Below are positions 35,594 to 46,433 of a stretch of 64,000 bases of DNA, in pieces. The DNA is from Platynereis dumerilii (lineage: Eukaryota > Annelida > Polychaeta > Phyllodocida > Nereididae). Location: the NCBI GenBank assembly GCA_026936325.1, contig JAPTHN010000011.1, positions 32,956,629-33,020,628 of the forward strand, written 5' to 3'. Position 1 is the first letter of the stretch; the number at the start of each line of letters is the position of its first letter. A program made the position numbers and the translations under genes. The notes beneath the pieces are model-generated. The model saw only the letters and a list, made by a program, of their open reading frames with translations, searched no databases and was not told the DNA's origin.

Positions 35594-38500
35594 CTTTTCA
35601 TTCAGCAGTTCATACCTTGCACTGATTTCATGGAAAGCCACCAACCAAAGAATGTATAACCAAGTACAGCTCCTCCTAGTTGAAGTACATGTCAGATTGA
35701 AAACACAGCACACAAGCCAATTTCTGATAATACATGTCTACAGCAGTTTACCACAAATTCGTTAATATTCTAGTCATAATAAATTTGAACCCAGAACCAG
35801 AAGGTCAGTCCATTAACCATTGTGCTCAGCAAACATACTAGTATTGTATGGGATCCAGCCATACATTGCTGCAAGTGGCAGGGGCCATTCTAAATGCTAA
35901 TGAAGCTGCCTAATCACATGTTAATGACTTGGGTTGATTATCAAGTAAATTGAGACAGATGCCCCCCTCGAACCTTGCAGCCACAAGGATGAAGCAGTGT
36001 AGTTCCTCGAAAAGTACAGACCCACAAGGATACTACTACAGGGGTTCAATGAATGTACAGCAAATGCAATGCTCTAAGCTAAGTTCAGCGCTTTTCCTGG
36101 GATCAAAATTCCATTAGCCACAATTTTCAGTTCAATTCATACATGTGTGGCTAATTTTTAGCCAAAATTATCAATTTTCGTCAGCCACATGGATGATGCA
36201 TTAGCAATGTTTATTGTTTAAGCAATGCGAGACTGACAACAGTAGTGAGGCACCTCAGATTTATAACCAAGGGCATCATTTATGATCTTCAGAAATAATA
36301 GAGCCAATCACTGAGTTATTATCAATATCATGGTCAACAAGGGGTTAAATGGTGAAGCTTGATCCATGACCATGATGACCATGATGACCATGAGGAGACT
36401 TCTCTTGACAGTGTCAGGTCCAGAAGGTATTTTAGGTCCTTACAACAGATTTTATATAATAAAATTATCTTGTATTATCCACTAGACACAAAATGTTTCA
36501 AAAACTCCATAGAAACAAGATATCTATAATGTGTGATAATAGAGCACCAAAAAAGAATGCCAAGCATTGCAAGAAAAGATGGCAAAGATTCCATATAAAG
36601 ATATCTCATATACATAGACCACCCCCTCAAACCACACAGTTGTCTGCAAAGGTCTATAACAAATGCAAAGGTCCCCGGAGGTCCAAAGGCCCTCTGCAAA
36701 TTCATTTCCTGCTGTCCTGAGTATCCTTTGCCCTTTCAGAAAAGCAAAGCAAAGCAGAGACAGGTCAGAAAAGACTGAGCAATATGCAGCCCAGCAGGTG
36801 CTTTATAGTCAAGGGGACAGCAACAATAACTCCAGGCACCAATGGCATAAGTCAACTATATTATTTAGGTATAACTTTCAGGTTGTAGATCTTAAATCAG
36901 GAAAAGCTGACACAACAACCAGTGAAAGTATATCAGTAACTCAGCCATTGTTGCAAGTGCAGACAAAGCCAGTAAATCAGGTTAAAATATGATGAAGAGG
37001 TGACAATTTTCCAGTAGAGCCAGATCCAAAATTGAAATATTATTTGTTCTCTGCTGAAGAATTAGTGAAGAGAATTAGTGACATATGCCACATGAACAGC
37101 TAACTTTGGAACTTTCCATGCCAAAAAAACTAATCGAAATCGCAAACTCGGCCGTCAATGAGGAGAAAGTTATCGAGAGACTTTTTACCATCAATGTCCA
37201 TAAAGAAACCAAATTAGGATTCATTAGTTGGCTGAAATCTCACAAACATTAATTGTCTTCAATTATCTGGGGCCTCCGAGCCAAGCCAGTTTAACGAAAG
37301 AGCTTCCAAAGTGCTTCCAAAGTGCTTCAAAAGAGGTTCTAGGTCCATTCTGTCGTATCGCCTCTAGCTAGGAGGTTGACATGGAAACATTTCATTGATC
37401 CTAATTCCCTTCAATTATGTCCACAAACACAGCATTGATCGAGGTGTGTGGTAACCGCTTTCTCATGGATTATCAATAAGCGCATGTCCGTGATCCAGTG
37501 AGATGTCAATGCACATGTCAAACACGCTGTCCTCAATCTTCCGCAATCACCGCCCAGCTCCCGGGGATGACGCTTTCATTCAGGCGCTTTCATTCAAATG
37601 CTTTCGTGCAAATGCTTGCATTCAAAAGTTTCCATGCAAATGCTTACATGCAAATGCTTTCATGCACCGCATGACTGAAGGCACACAGAATTTGCAGTGC
37701 CGCAATGTGCCACATGATTTAATTTGCATGCTTTCATTGATTTGTTCATAAGCTTTCCCTCATGCACTATATGCCGCACAATTTCACTAATATTTTCAAT
37801 TGCGGATGCCGGGCGCTTTCAACCATTGAGTCATTGATGCATTTTTCTTACGTTGACCTACATACAGTTTCCATTCATTCCACAAAAATCCAGCCTGACT
37901 GTCTGAGACAGTTCCTGAATGAAAGACAGAAATTTTGCCGGCATTTGTGTTGTCGGATTTTATGAAAACTTTTGATTCACATGCTTTAAACTTTCATGAA
38001 TGTGACTTTAATCATACATTTTCTTTCGCAGTGTGTTTTTCACACTTTCACACAAATATACATTATAACATAGTGTTTATCACACTTAAGACATGCATTC
38101 ATATCCTTCCTTTCAGGTCTGTTTATCACACTTCTGAGACAGTCATATTCTTATATTCAGACATCAAGGTGATATGTTGATTACCACATAAAATACTGTT
38201 TATCACATTTTCACCAGCATGCTTTCATTTACATTTACAATATCACATACTCTACTTTATCCGAGGCTATCTTAATGTATGTATTCTCTCACATCATGCA
38301 ATACCATACAACTTCATACATCCTCCTGCATCTCTTATTCAACATCCGCAGCATCGTACATGGAGCGACAACCGGAAGATGTAAATGGACGCAACTCGAG
38401 CAAAGATCGCCAAACTCCCGTTTATCCACTTACTAATGTGAGCCGGAGGATAAAGGCAAGAAGAATCAAAGCAAAATTAGCATAAAAGCAGTTGCAGTCC

Positions 38501-39310
38501 ATTCCTGGCTGGAGGCTACACAGAAATATGACATTAGCTGATGCAATTTGCTCCAATTTATGACCTTAATAGGCTCCAGTAGCACCCCAGGCAAAAGGAG
38601 CTATTACAATACTGTGAACAGACTCATAGCAAACCTCAAAGCAGTACAGTGGATTTTCAAATCATGGTAAAATGTTGGTGTTTATCAGCAACTAAAATAT
38701 GTTTTAATGAAATTATTTCATGTTATTTGTGGTTAATCAAATTCATGATATGTTTAAAAGGAAGGAAACCATTATAATTTTCACCCGCACATTCGGTAGT
38801 TTGAACAAAGACTATTCGATCATCCTTTGACCGATAATCACAGAATACTATCGTGATAACCTTTACCCGGGCTCGGGATTGAACCCGGGATGCTATATAA
38901 TGATTTACAGCTTATATAGTTATAGAAGAGCATTTTTGAGAGACTGCAGCCGTTACATGACTTGCAGCAATATCTACCAGTATCTGCTACCTACAGGAAG
39001 TAGGAACAGCTCAATCAAGAAATACCAGCAACAGCCACTTACAAGCCTCATGGGCAATTGATTGAAACCTGAGTATTTCAACAGGCCATAATATCCAATA
39101 ACCCAAGCAATGTTGATAGATTAAGCCACTTGCCCACTCACTTGATAAGATAGAGCTCTGCTTCTGGTTACCTTACCTTGCTCATTGGTAGAAGTGAACG
39201 GAAGTTGTTGCTAGATTTATTCAACAGGGATTCATTCAGCTCAACAATCAAAGGTAAAACCAATCAAACAATCCAATAAGTCGCACACAATAAAATCATT
39301 AGTCAATTGA
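35594..39310. other. Non-coding stretch with short decayed repeats
   Basis: No gene is recognised. ATGACC words repeat at about 36363-36390. A degenerate 14-15-bp repeat of the AATGCTTTCATGCA type fills about 37568-37672, and TGTTTATCACACTT-type words recur at about 38030-38220. The frames at 36475-36992 have no recognised domain. Confidence 0.45.
37568..37672. repeat. Degenerate minisatellite (AATGCTTTCATGCA type)
   Basis: About seven imperfect copies of a 14-15-bp unit such as CAAATGCTTTCATGCA, with point differences and small length changes. Confidence 0.7.
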
Positions 39311-39361
39311 CTTATCTATCTATCTACCTATCTACCTATCAACCCATCAACCCATCAACCC

Positions 39362-39454
<93 letters not shown>

Positions 39455-39455
39455 G
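39311..39455. repeat. Long CTAT tetranucleotide microsatellite
   Basis: About 23 uninterrupted CTAT units in the right two thirds, preceded by CTAC and CAACCCAT variants. The plus-strand open frame across it (YLSI repeats) is an artefact of the repeat. Confidence 0.97.
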
Positions 39456-42424
39456 TAATTATCTATTTGTCTGTCTGTCAATCTATCTACACTATTGGTA
39501 TAATGTCTCAATGCTAGCCATAAATCTATCTCTGCTCTCAATCTATCAACACATCATCCAATTTTCTACTGTAACACAGCCACACAATTGGTGGCCTTGG
39601 AACTTGCACTATGTGCTACAAAATGGCCACAAAAAGAAATAGCCAGAGTTATTTTCAGTTTGTCAGTTGCCAAATTGTTAGCACGCACTTCTTTTCACCT
39701 GGGAGATAATAGATGTATGCATGTGGCAGCCACTAAAATTATCTCAACTAAGTTTTTAACAAGTCTGAATTTTACACTCCTTAACTTTTTTACCATTATA
39801 ATTACATTATCATGCATATATCCTACATGAATTCTCTTGTATTCTACTTTTCCACCATTGTTTTTGCAAAGTAAATGAATATCTTGTTCCACTTTTTAAT
39901 CATTTTTTCTTGGGATTTCCTTTAAAAACTTCATGCATTGACTTGGAAGCAGTAGCAAAAATAAACAATACTGGAAGTTCCAATTCGTCACAGTAGAATT
40001 GAGGCTACACAAACACTCTCTCAATTGATTTGCAGTCGACTATGTCTGTGTCAATTTAACACTTTTGTCTGAAGTTGGATCCTTTGGGATCAAGATGTAA
40101 CACAGACCCTAGACCTATACTTGTACAAGAGCTTACTATAATACTATAAGGACCCACAGGTTTGAAGCTTTTAAGTTGGACAATAGGGCAAGCTAAAGTC
40201 AAGCAAACATTGACCATATTCTGAATTTCTGACCATATGTGTTCCAGATCAAACAAAACACCATTGCATACACAGTTTACACACATTCCACACACACAGA
40301 AACTGGAATAAAGAGATTCTCTGATAACTAACACAAGATTTTTGCCAAGTTTGCTTCACACATCTGCTGCTTCATGATTAGAACTCCAATGGACACCTGA
40401 GACGAAATTGCTTCCAAAAATATTAAACTCACACTTCAGGAAGTTCACATTTCTTTGAAGTGCAAGACAAATTTAACACCACAGTTTACACAGAAGTGCA
40501 CAGAAGCTGAACAGCATGAAAATTGACTAAGAGAATCTAAAGAGATCCACTTATCCATTATTTGCTCGGCCGCTTCCACATCTCTTTGTGTTTGCTCATA
40601 TCTGCACTTACTCTCAACAAAATATATATGTGCAAATGTATAATGCAAACATATTGTTATCCAATATATAAATCTGGGGTAAAAATCTTATTTGGATGTA
40701 CGATGTAAAATGAGTGAGCGAGTTTGTGCTATATGCCCCACCAGCACCAGCGAGGGCTATTTCGAGGCACAGAAGCCAATATTTTACATCAGACATTCGT
40801 ACAACACACTCTGAAAATCTGCTATTTCCTGTTGAGTAGTACAGCACAGCCTGTCCATGGAAATGAAAATATGCATGAGCTGATGAGCATGATGAAGAAT
40901 TGTCACTGCAGGAACATAGGCAATATCTCCTGCAAGTTGCATGGATGTAAGTTGGCTTTTAACTTGTCAAGATTTATGCACTTCAGCTACCTCACCATAT
41001 ATGTTACAAAAAAAGTTAATATTCCAGAACATATGTGAAAATGATACCAGACAAGACCTTTGTTGCTCCTGAACTTCAGAAGCCAGTAGTAAAGGCTTTC
41101 AAGATTTATGAACCTTCAGCATTTAACTTTTGAGACCTTGCACCAACATCACTATATAAAACACCCAACTTGTCTTTCACAGAGCAATGCCCCAAGACCA
41201 AGAGCATTGCCAAATATTGAAAAAAGGTCCTCAAGGAAGACAATGGCATTGTTCCATTGTGACCTTCGGGCTGTCTGGGCACTGAGAGGAACTTGAGAAC
41301 AATCCCATATTCTGCACATGCGCAAAATGCCAAACCTCCTAGGGCATAAAAGCTGCGCCATATTGTCTTCTAGCCCAAGGTCATGTGACAAAATGACCTC
41401 TGAGCCCACGCGCCATCTCTTGGGCCTTCCTGGAACTACTCCTTACCAAGTGCACAGAGAGATATATGAAGACAATTCTCCCTTTTATTACCACTGAGGG
41501 CCACCTAAAAGAATAGGGCAGTTGGTTCTAATAAAGTTTTATGAGTTTGGGCCATCCTCACAGATGCTACCCAAGCAAGTGGAAACAGCAGAAAGCACAA
41601 TGGCAGCTACAGGACCTAGGTTTCTTCTGTCGAATCACTTGAAGCAATTGGCGCATTGCGTTTTGTCATAATGCTGAAAGAATCAACAAGGATATTTTCA
41701 ACAAGTTAACGAGTTATGTCAATCTCGGAGCGAACAGACCTTTATTGACCAATAGCAAATGACTCTTTGTAGACAGATGACTTAATTTATCAATTTGACC
41801 GCATTCATTTCCTACTTCCATGCTTTTCAAACAATCGATGGATTAAAACAGTTAGGACCCCAAAATCAATCCTTGTACTTCCAAAGGCTAGGACCATTGA
41901 ACCTAGACCAAAATCCTATTTGACAATACCTGCAGTTAAACATTGTTAAACTAAAGGACCAATGTCCAACTGACCACTGGACTATTTCATCATCACAACT
42001 TGAAGGTCTATATGGCCTTATTTTATGCATCTGAAATACAAATTTGTGCAATGCTCCATATAACAACACTTTGGAAGGATGAAACAGTAGCAACTTAGCT
42101 GAAATCCTTGAATGCTTTTGTCAAATTCTGCAGTCTAAGTACAAATCAACATAGACATCCCAGGCTGTTACAGAAGCAGCAAAGTTGTAACAAGAGCCAG
42201 TCACTGCCAAGCCCAATCATGCAAATATCAGTGACTAATTATCAAGAGTAATTTGGAAACTCAAAAGAAACCTACAATTCCCAACAACAGAACTTCAACT
42301 AATGAGGATAATGGAGATAACTAATATAATTTCCAAAGGACAGAGCAAAACAGACGAGTGAAGAGAGCAAAAGGTGCAGAGGAGGATCAAAATAACTGAA
42401 AGAATATCAAGATATAATCATCGT
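39456..42424. other. Non-coding stretch, nothing recognised
   Basis: About 3 kb without a recognisable exon, repeat or transposon end. The minus-strand frame at 40445-40648 has a short acidic helical-looking piece, discussed under rejected items. Confidence 0.45.
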
Positions 42425-42835
42425 GGCCTTGGATGGAGTTTTGCGTCCCTCTGTCCCTTGACCATTTCACTTTTGAATCCTGTGTCCCTTAGCAAATTTA
42501 CTCATTGTATTTTTGAGTCCCCTGTCCCCCAGTTCTGGATAGGGTTTTTGGCTACTTTTGTGTCCCCTGTCCCTTGGTCATTTTACTTTTTAATCTCGTG
42601 TCCCTTTGCAGTTTTACTAATTGTATTTTTGAGTTCCCCGTCCCTCAAATCTGGATAGGGTTTTTGGCTACTTTTGTGTCCCCTGTCCCTTGGTCATTTT
42701 ACTTTTTAATCTCGTGTCCCTTTGCAATTTTACTAATTGTATTTTTGAGTCCCCTGTCCCTCAGCTCAGGATAGGGTTTTTGGCTACTTTTGTGACCCTG
42801 TCCATTGGTCATTCTACTTTTGAATCCCTTGCCCC
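42425..42835 (+). repeat. 116-bp minisatellite
   Basis: About 3.5 direct copies of a 116-bp unit containing GGGTTTTTGGCTACTTTTGT, TGTCCCTTGGTCATTTTACT and TTTTTGAGTCCCCTGTCCC. Copy starts are spaced exactly 116 bp (for example about 42574 and 42690). Each unit also has internal sub-repeats around TGTCCC. The overlapping open frames simply repeat with the array. Confidence 0.92.
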
Positions 42836-44632
42836 AAATAATACCCAAAATAATATAATTCTGAACAAATGTGTTAACTTGAGAAGGAATATAGGTCTGC
42901 TTATTACATTCCAGGTCTAGAATTTAAATATCACAACACTGTAAAAATACATCATCTTGATCATAGATGAACTAAAGGGATGTAACACCGAAATATCAGA
43001 AATAGTGAGAAATTTCATGAGAATATCCTGCAACTCCCAAATTCCCATTGAATGCTCGTGGGTAGGATGCAGATGTCTGAGAGTGCAGCAAATGGTAGAA
43101 TGTTAAGTGTTAAGTGCAGATCATCTCAAGTGTAGATCATCCTGAGTGCTCAAGAGTAGATCATCTGCACCAGGCATTTGCTCTACATAAGGAACAGGCA
43201 ACTACTCTTCCAGCCTTATGAAGCTTATTAGGAGTTCGTTCATTGCCAACCAAAGTTTAGTCAGGTTAAAGTTTTCGCAATCAGAATCTTCTTTTTTACA
43301 TGTCTAAAAGTTAAACATTGTCATTTCAAAAGTTGCATGTAAAAATATGGAGAATTATGTGATATCTGATAGCGTTTTCGATATTGAAACTCTGCGAAAC
43401 GAATCAGTGACCTCAGACATGCGCATGCGTCTCAGCGAACAGGAAAGTCGCCCTAAACTTAAAATTTAAGATGGCCTCAACCAGTGTTTAATCTGGCTCA
43501 AAACGAGGAAGACTCCAGTGACCAGTCGAGGGTCGAATAAATTTCCTGGTAACCCATCCACTTTCACCAGAATTTTCATTAAAATCTTGGTGGCATTTGC
43601 CCAGAAACTCGCTGATACTCCACTCTCGACTCAAGAAATACTAGCACCGGGAGACTATTTAATCGACAACACCATAAAATTTGTTGAATACTGTTGCGAA
43701 GCGATTCGGAGCATTTCTAATTTATCTTTTATATACAAATAACATGTTACAATAAACATCTTGACTTTTTAAAAAACTATTTCAGGAGTGTTTTTTCTCG
43801 AAAAACTCGGCTTCAATAATTGGATCACAATCTATCAAGTAGGCCTGCAGATTCTATTTATATATTTCTTATACAATAACAAATACTACAGAAAACCACA
43901 GACGACCTAAAAATACATTCAGTAGGTTTTCTCCCCCCATCTAGCTCCCAACTGTACTACATCCCAGAAGTGGGTCAGCTCATAAACACAACACTGTATT
44001 GCTGCAACTTCTGAGCCAACTCCATGCTAAAATAGAGCCACACCAAAGACCCTGTAGGGTCTTTGGCCACACATAGATGCTATGCTGCCAGTTCCTAAAT
44101 ATCTAGGTCATCTGGATCATGTGACCTTTGAGGTCACGTGGGGATCCATGCTACATTCTTGATGTCTGGTTCAGGAGCCACAGAGTGCATGTGGTGTTGT
44201 GGGGTGATGGGGGAAAGTGGAGGGGGAGTATTCAAAGGGTTAAGATGATACGATTTATAGGGGTGATCATGTTGATAGCCCTATGATCATAGTATGATGT
44301 GTTTATGGTGAAAATATGCTTTTCATAACATCAAAATAAACTCGGAATTTCCACAAATAAAAGCAATGAATAACTGCAGACCAGAGATATCATGTTCCAC
44401 TTTATCAAATGCACACCTTGTACCATAATCAAAGGCAGATTAATCTACCTTCAAGAAAAAACTACTTAATAAAAAATTCTTAAATACTTGACTTTAAAAA
44501 AGTAGCTTTTAAAAATTTCAGAAATGTGTGAAATAAACAAAAATTAAAGAAAGCAATGGTGGAGTGAATTAATTTACTACTCCATAAATTTGCTTTGCAA
44601 ATAAAAACTAACTTCGAAACTTTTGACAACTA
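42836..44632. other. Mostly featureless, with one promoter/terminal-exon-like patch
   Basis: Near 43410-43460 there is an NRF1-like ATGCGCATGCG followed by a YY1-like AAGATGGC. About 300 bp further on, an open frame without ATG (43518-43742) ends just before AATAAA (about 43754). Around 44121-44137 is a hexamer palindrome described separately. Otherwise nothing is recognised. Confidence 0.4.
44121..44137. promoter_or_regulatory. Nuclear-receptor-like everted repeat flanked by E-boxes
   Basis: GTGACCTTTGAGGTCAC is a perfect palindrome around TTG made of two AGGTCA half sites arranged outward (ER3). It overlaps CATGTG on the left and CACGTG on the right. It may be a binding site, but no gene start is nearby. 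Confidence 0.3.
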
Positions 44633-44870
44633 TGTCATCAGCTGATCAGATAACTTCAAACCTTCTTACAGCTGGGTCATCACTGACTCATCAGCTGACC
44701 AGATAACTTTAAAACATTTAGCAACTGGGTCATCAGCAGATCGGATAACTTTAAAACTTCAAGCAACTGGGTGACTGTGTCATCAGCTGATCGGATAACT
44801 TTAAAACTTTAGTAACTGGGTCATCAGCTGATCGGACAAATTTTTAACTTTTTGCAATTGGGTCATCAGC
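44633..44870 (+). repeat. 42-bp minisatellite, left block
   Basis: About five and a half copies of a unit of roughly 42 bp with core TCATCAGCTGATCGGATAAC followed by TTTAAAACTT and AGCAACTGGG. Each core holds the 10-bp palindrome ATCAGCTGAT. The array is interrupted at 44870 by a hAT-like element and resumes in register at 46126. Confidence 0.93.
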
Positions 44871-46125
44871 TAGGGATGCAAAGGCCGGGAAAATTTCCGG
44901 AAATATTGGAAATCTTCCATGGAAAATTTCCGGGAATTTATTCTTGCGGGAATATTGGGAATTTTGGGAATTTTCAAATAAACTGATAAAATCTTTATAT
45001 ATTTGTCATTGGTCCTGTTAATAGTGGTCATTTGGATATCTGCCATTATCTTTTGATAGCCAGTATGGCAGTATGTGGTCCTTAGGTCTTCCTGGATATC
45101 AAGGTTGCATTATTGGTCTGGCAACGAGGGTCAAATCCGTTTCTATTTGTTCTCGAGTTGGAAATTTCAAACTTTTTTTTGGCAAAATTTTGGGATTTTT
45201 TTGCTTTGTAAAAATCTAAATTATTCTCTCTTTACCAAAGTAAACCTTGTTGAACAAAATATTTTTTGTGCAATCCTGTTCATTGAGGGACAGTGCTAAG
45301 GAAAAGTCAACCATAATAAACGGGTCATCACATGTTTTGGGCCCAGTTTTCAGATAGAGGTATTTTTTTCGAAGTAGAGACCTGTGTAAAATTGTTGGAA
45401 ATAATTGAAATTTACAAACCTGTTTGATTCTGAGGGTTATATTTGTGATTGGTTTTATTTCCAATTAAAGGATGTTTGAAGAACACTTTTCCATCAGAAG
45501 TCTAAAGCACAGACCCAGAAGTGTTTGACTTTGTCACTATGCTATTCAGTGCATGGAGATATAGTCTATAGTCTAGCACTTCTACGTTTTTGACCTCTGC
45601 TGCAAATGTAATCAAAATTGCACAAAATTTAGGAATCTAGTGCGTATAAAAGTTCCTTTGCCAAACTGGTAAGGAGGCAATATCAGCAATTGCATGTGTC
45701 ATCTTCTTAATCCCAATCACATCAGCAGAAAGCAACTGGTCTCAATTTGGATTTTCTTGACATTTTTGAAAGTCTCAAAGTCAAGTTTGTTGTTGTACAA
45801 ATATGAATTTATCACTTGATAATACACCAAGCAATACATATTGGCAACATAGTATTTTGCATCTCAAGATGAGTTGCAAATAACCTCCATAATTTGCTGC
45901 ATACATTTCAGACTTTGATGAAATAAGGTGTTCAGTGCAAACTCACAGCTTCAACAAGCTCACTACTTATCCAATCCAGTTATATTCCCAGAAATTTCCC
46001 AAATGATTGGATAAATTTCCGAATATTCCCAATGTTTCCGAATTTTCCCGTAAATTCCCATAAATTTCCGAAAATTTCCATGGAAAATTTCCCTAACGAA
46101 AATTCCCGGGAATTTTGCATCCCTA
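44871..46125. mobile_element. Non-autonomous hAT-like transposon inserted in the minisatellite
   Basis: A 1255-bp element with terminal inverted repeats TAGGGATGCAAA (44871-44882 and the reverse complement ending at 46125). It is flanked by the perfect 8-bp duplication TCATCAGC (44863-44870 and 46126-46133), the hAT hallmark length. Both ends, about 80-130 bp each, are crowded with short self-complementary words such as GGAAAATTTCC, CCATGGAAAATTTCC and GGGAATTTT, which would fold strongly. No transposase motif is visible in the interior frames. The clean target duplication suggests a fairly young insertion. Confidence 0.93.
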
Positions 46126-46433
46126 TCATCAGCTGATCGGATAACTTGAAAACTTGTAGCAACTAGGTCATCAGCTGATCGGATAACTTTAAAACTTTTA
46201 GCAACTGAGTCAACAGCTGATCGGATAACTTTAAAACTTGTAGCAACTGGGTCATCAGCTGATCAGACAACTTCAAAACTTTTAGCAACTGAGCCAGCAG
46301 CTGATCAGACAACACAATAACTTTAAAACATGTAGTAGCTGGGTCATCAGCTGATCAGATAATTTAATAACAACTTCAAAGCAAGTTGAAGTTCTGTCAT
46401 CAGCTGATCAGGAATTACGTCAGCTGATCTCAT
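46126..46433 (+). repeat. 42-bp minisatellite, right block
   Basis: Continuation of the array at 44633-44870: about seven further TCATCAGCTGATC-containing units, the last ones degenerate. Cores at 46126 and 46168 show the 42-bp spacing. Confidence 0.92.

Noticed and set aside
39307-39642. 111-codon frame with YLSI repeats.
   Set aside because: It is a translation of the CTAT microsatellite.
40445-40648. Minus-strand frame with YEQTQRDVEAAEQIMDKW, resembling a coiled-coil exon of the ERC gene.
   Set aside because: The helical-looking piece is under 20 residues, lacks a pyrimidine tract before its AG and a proper GT donor, and does not match any ERC block I know.
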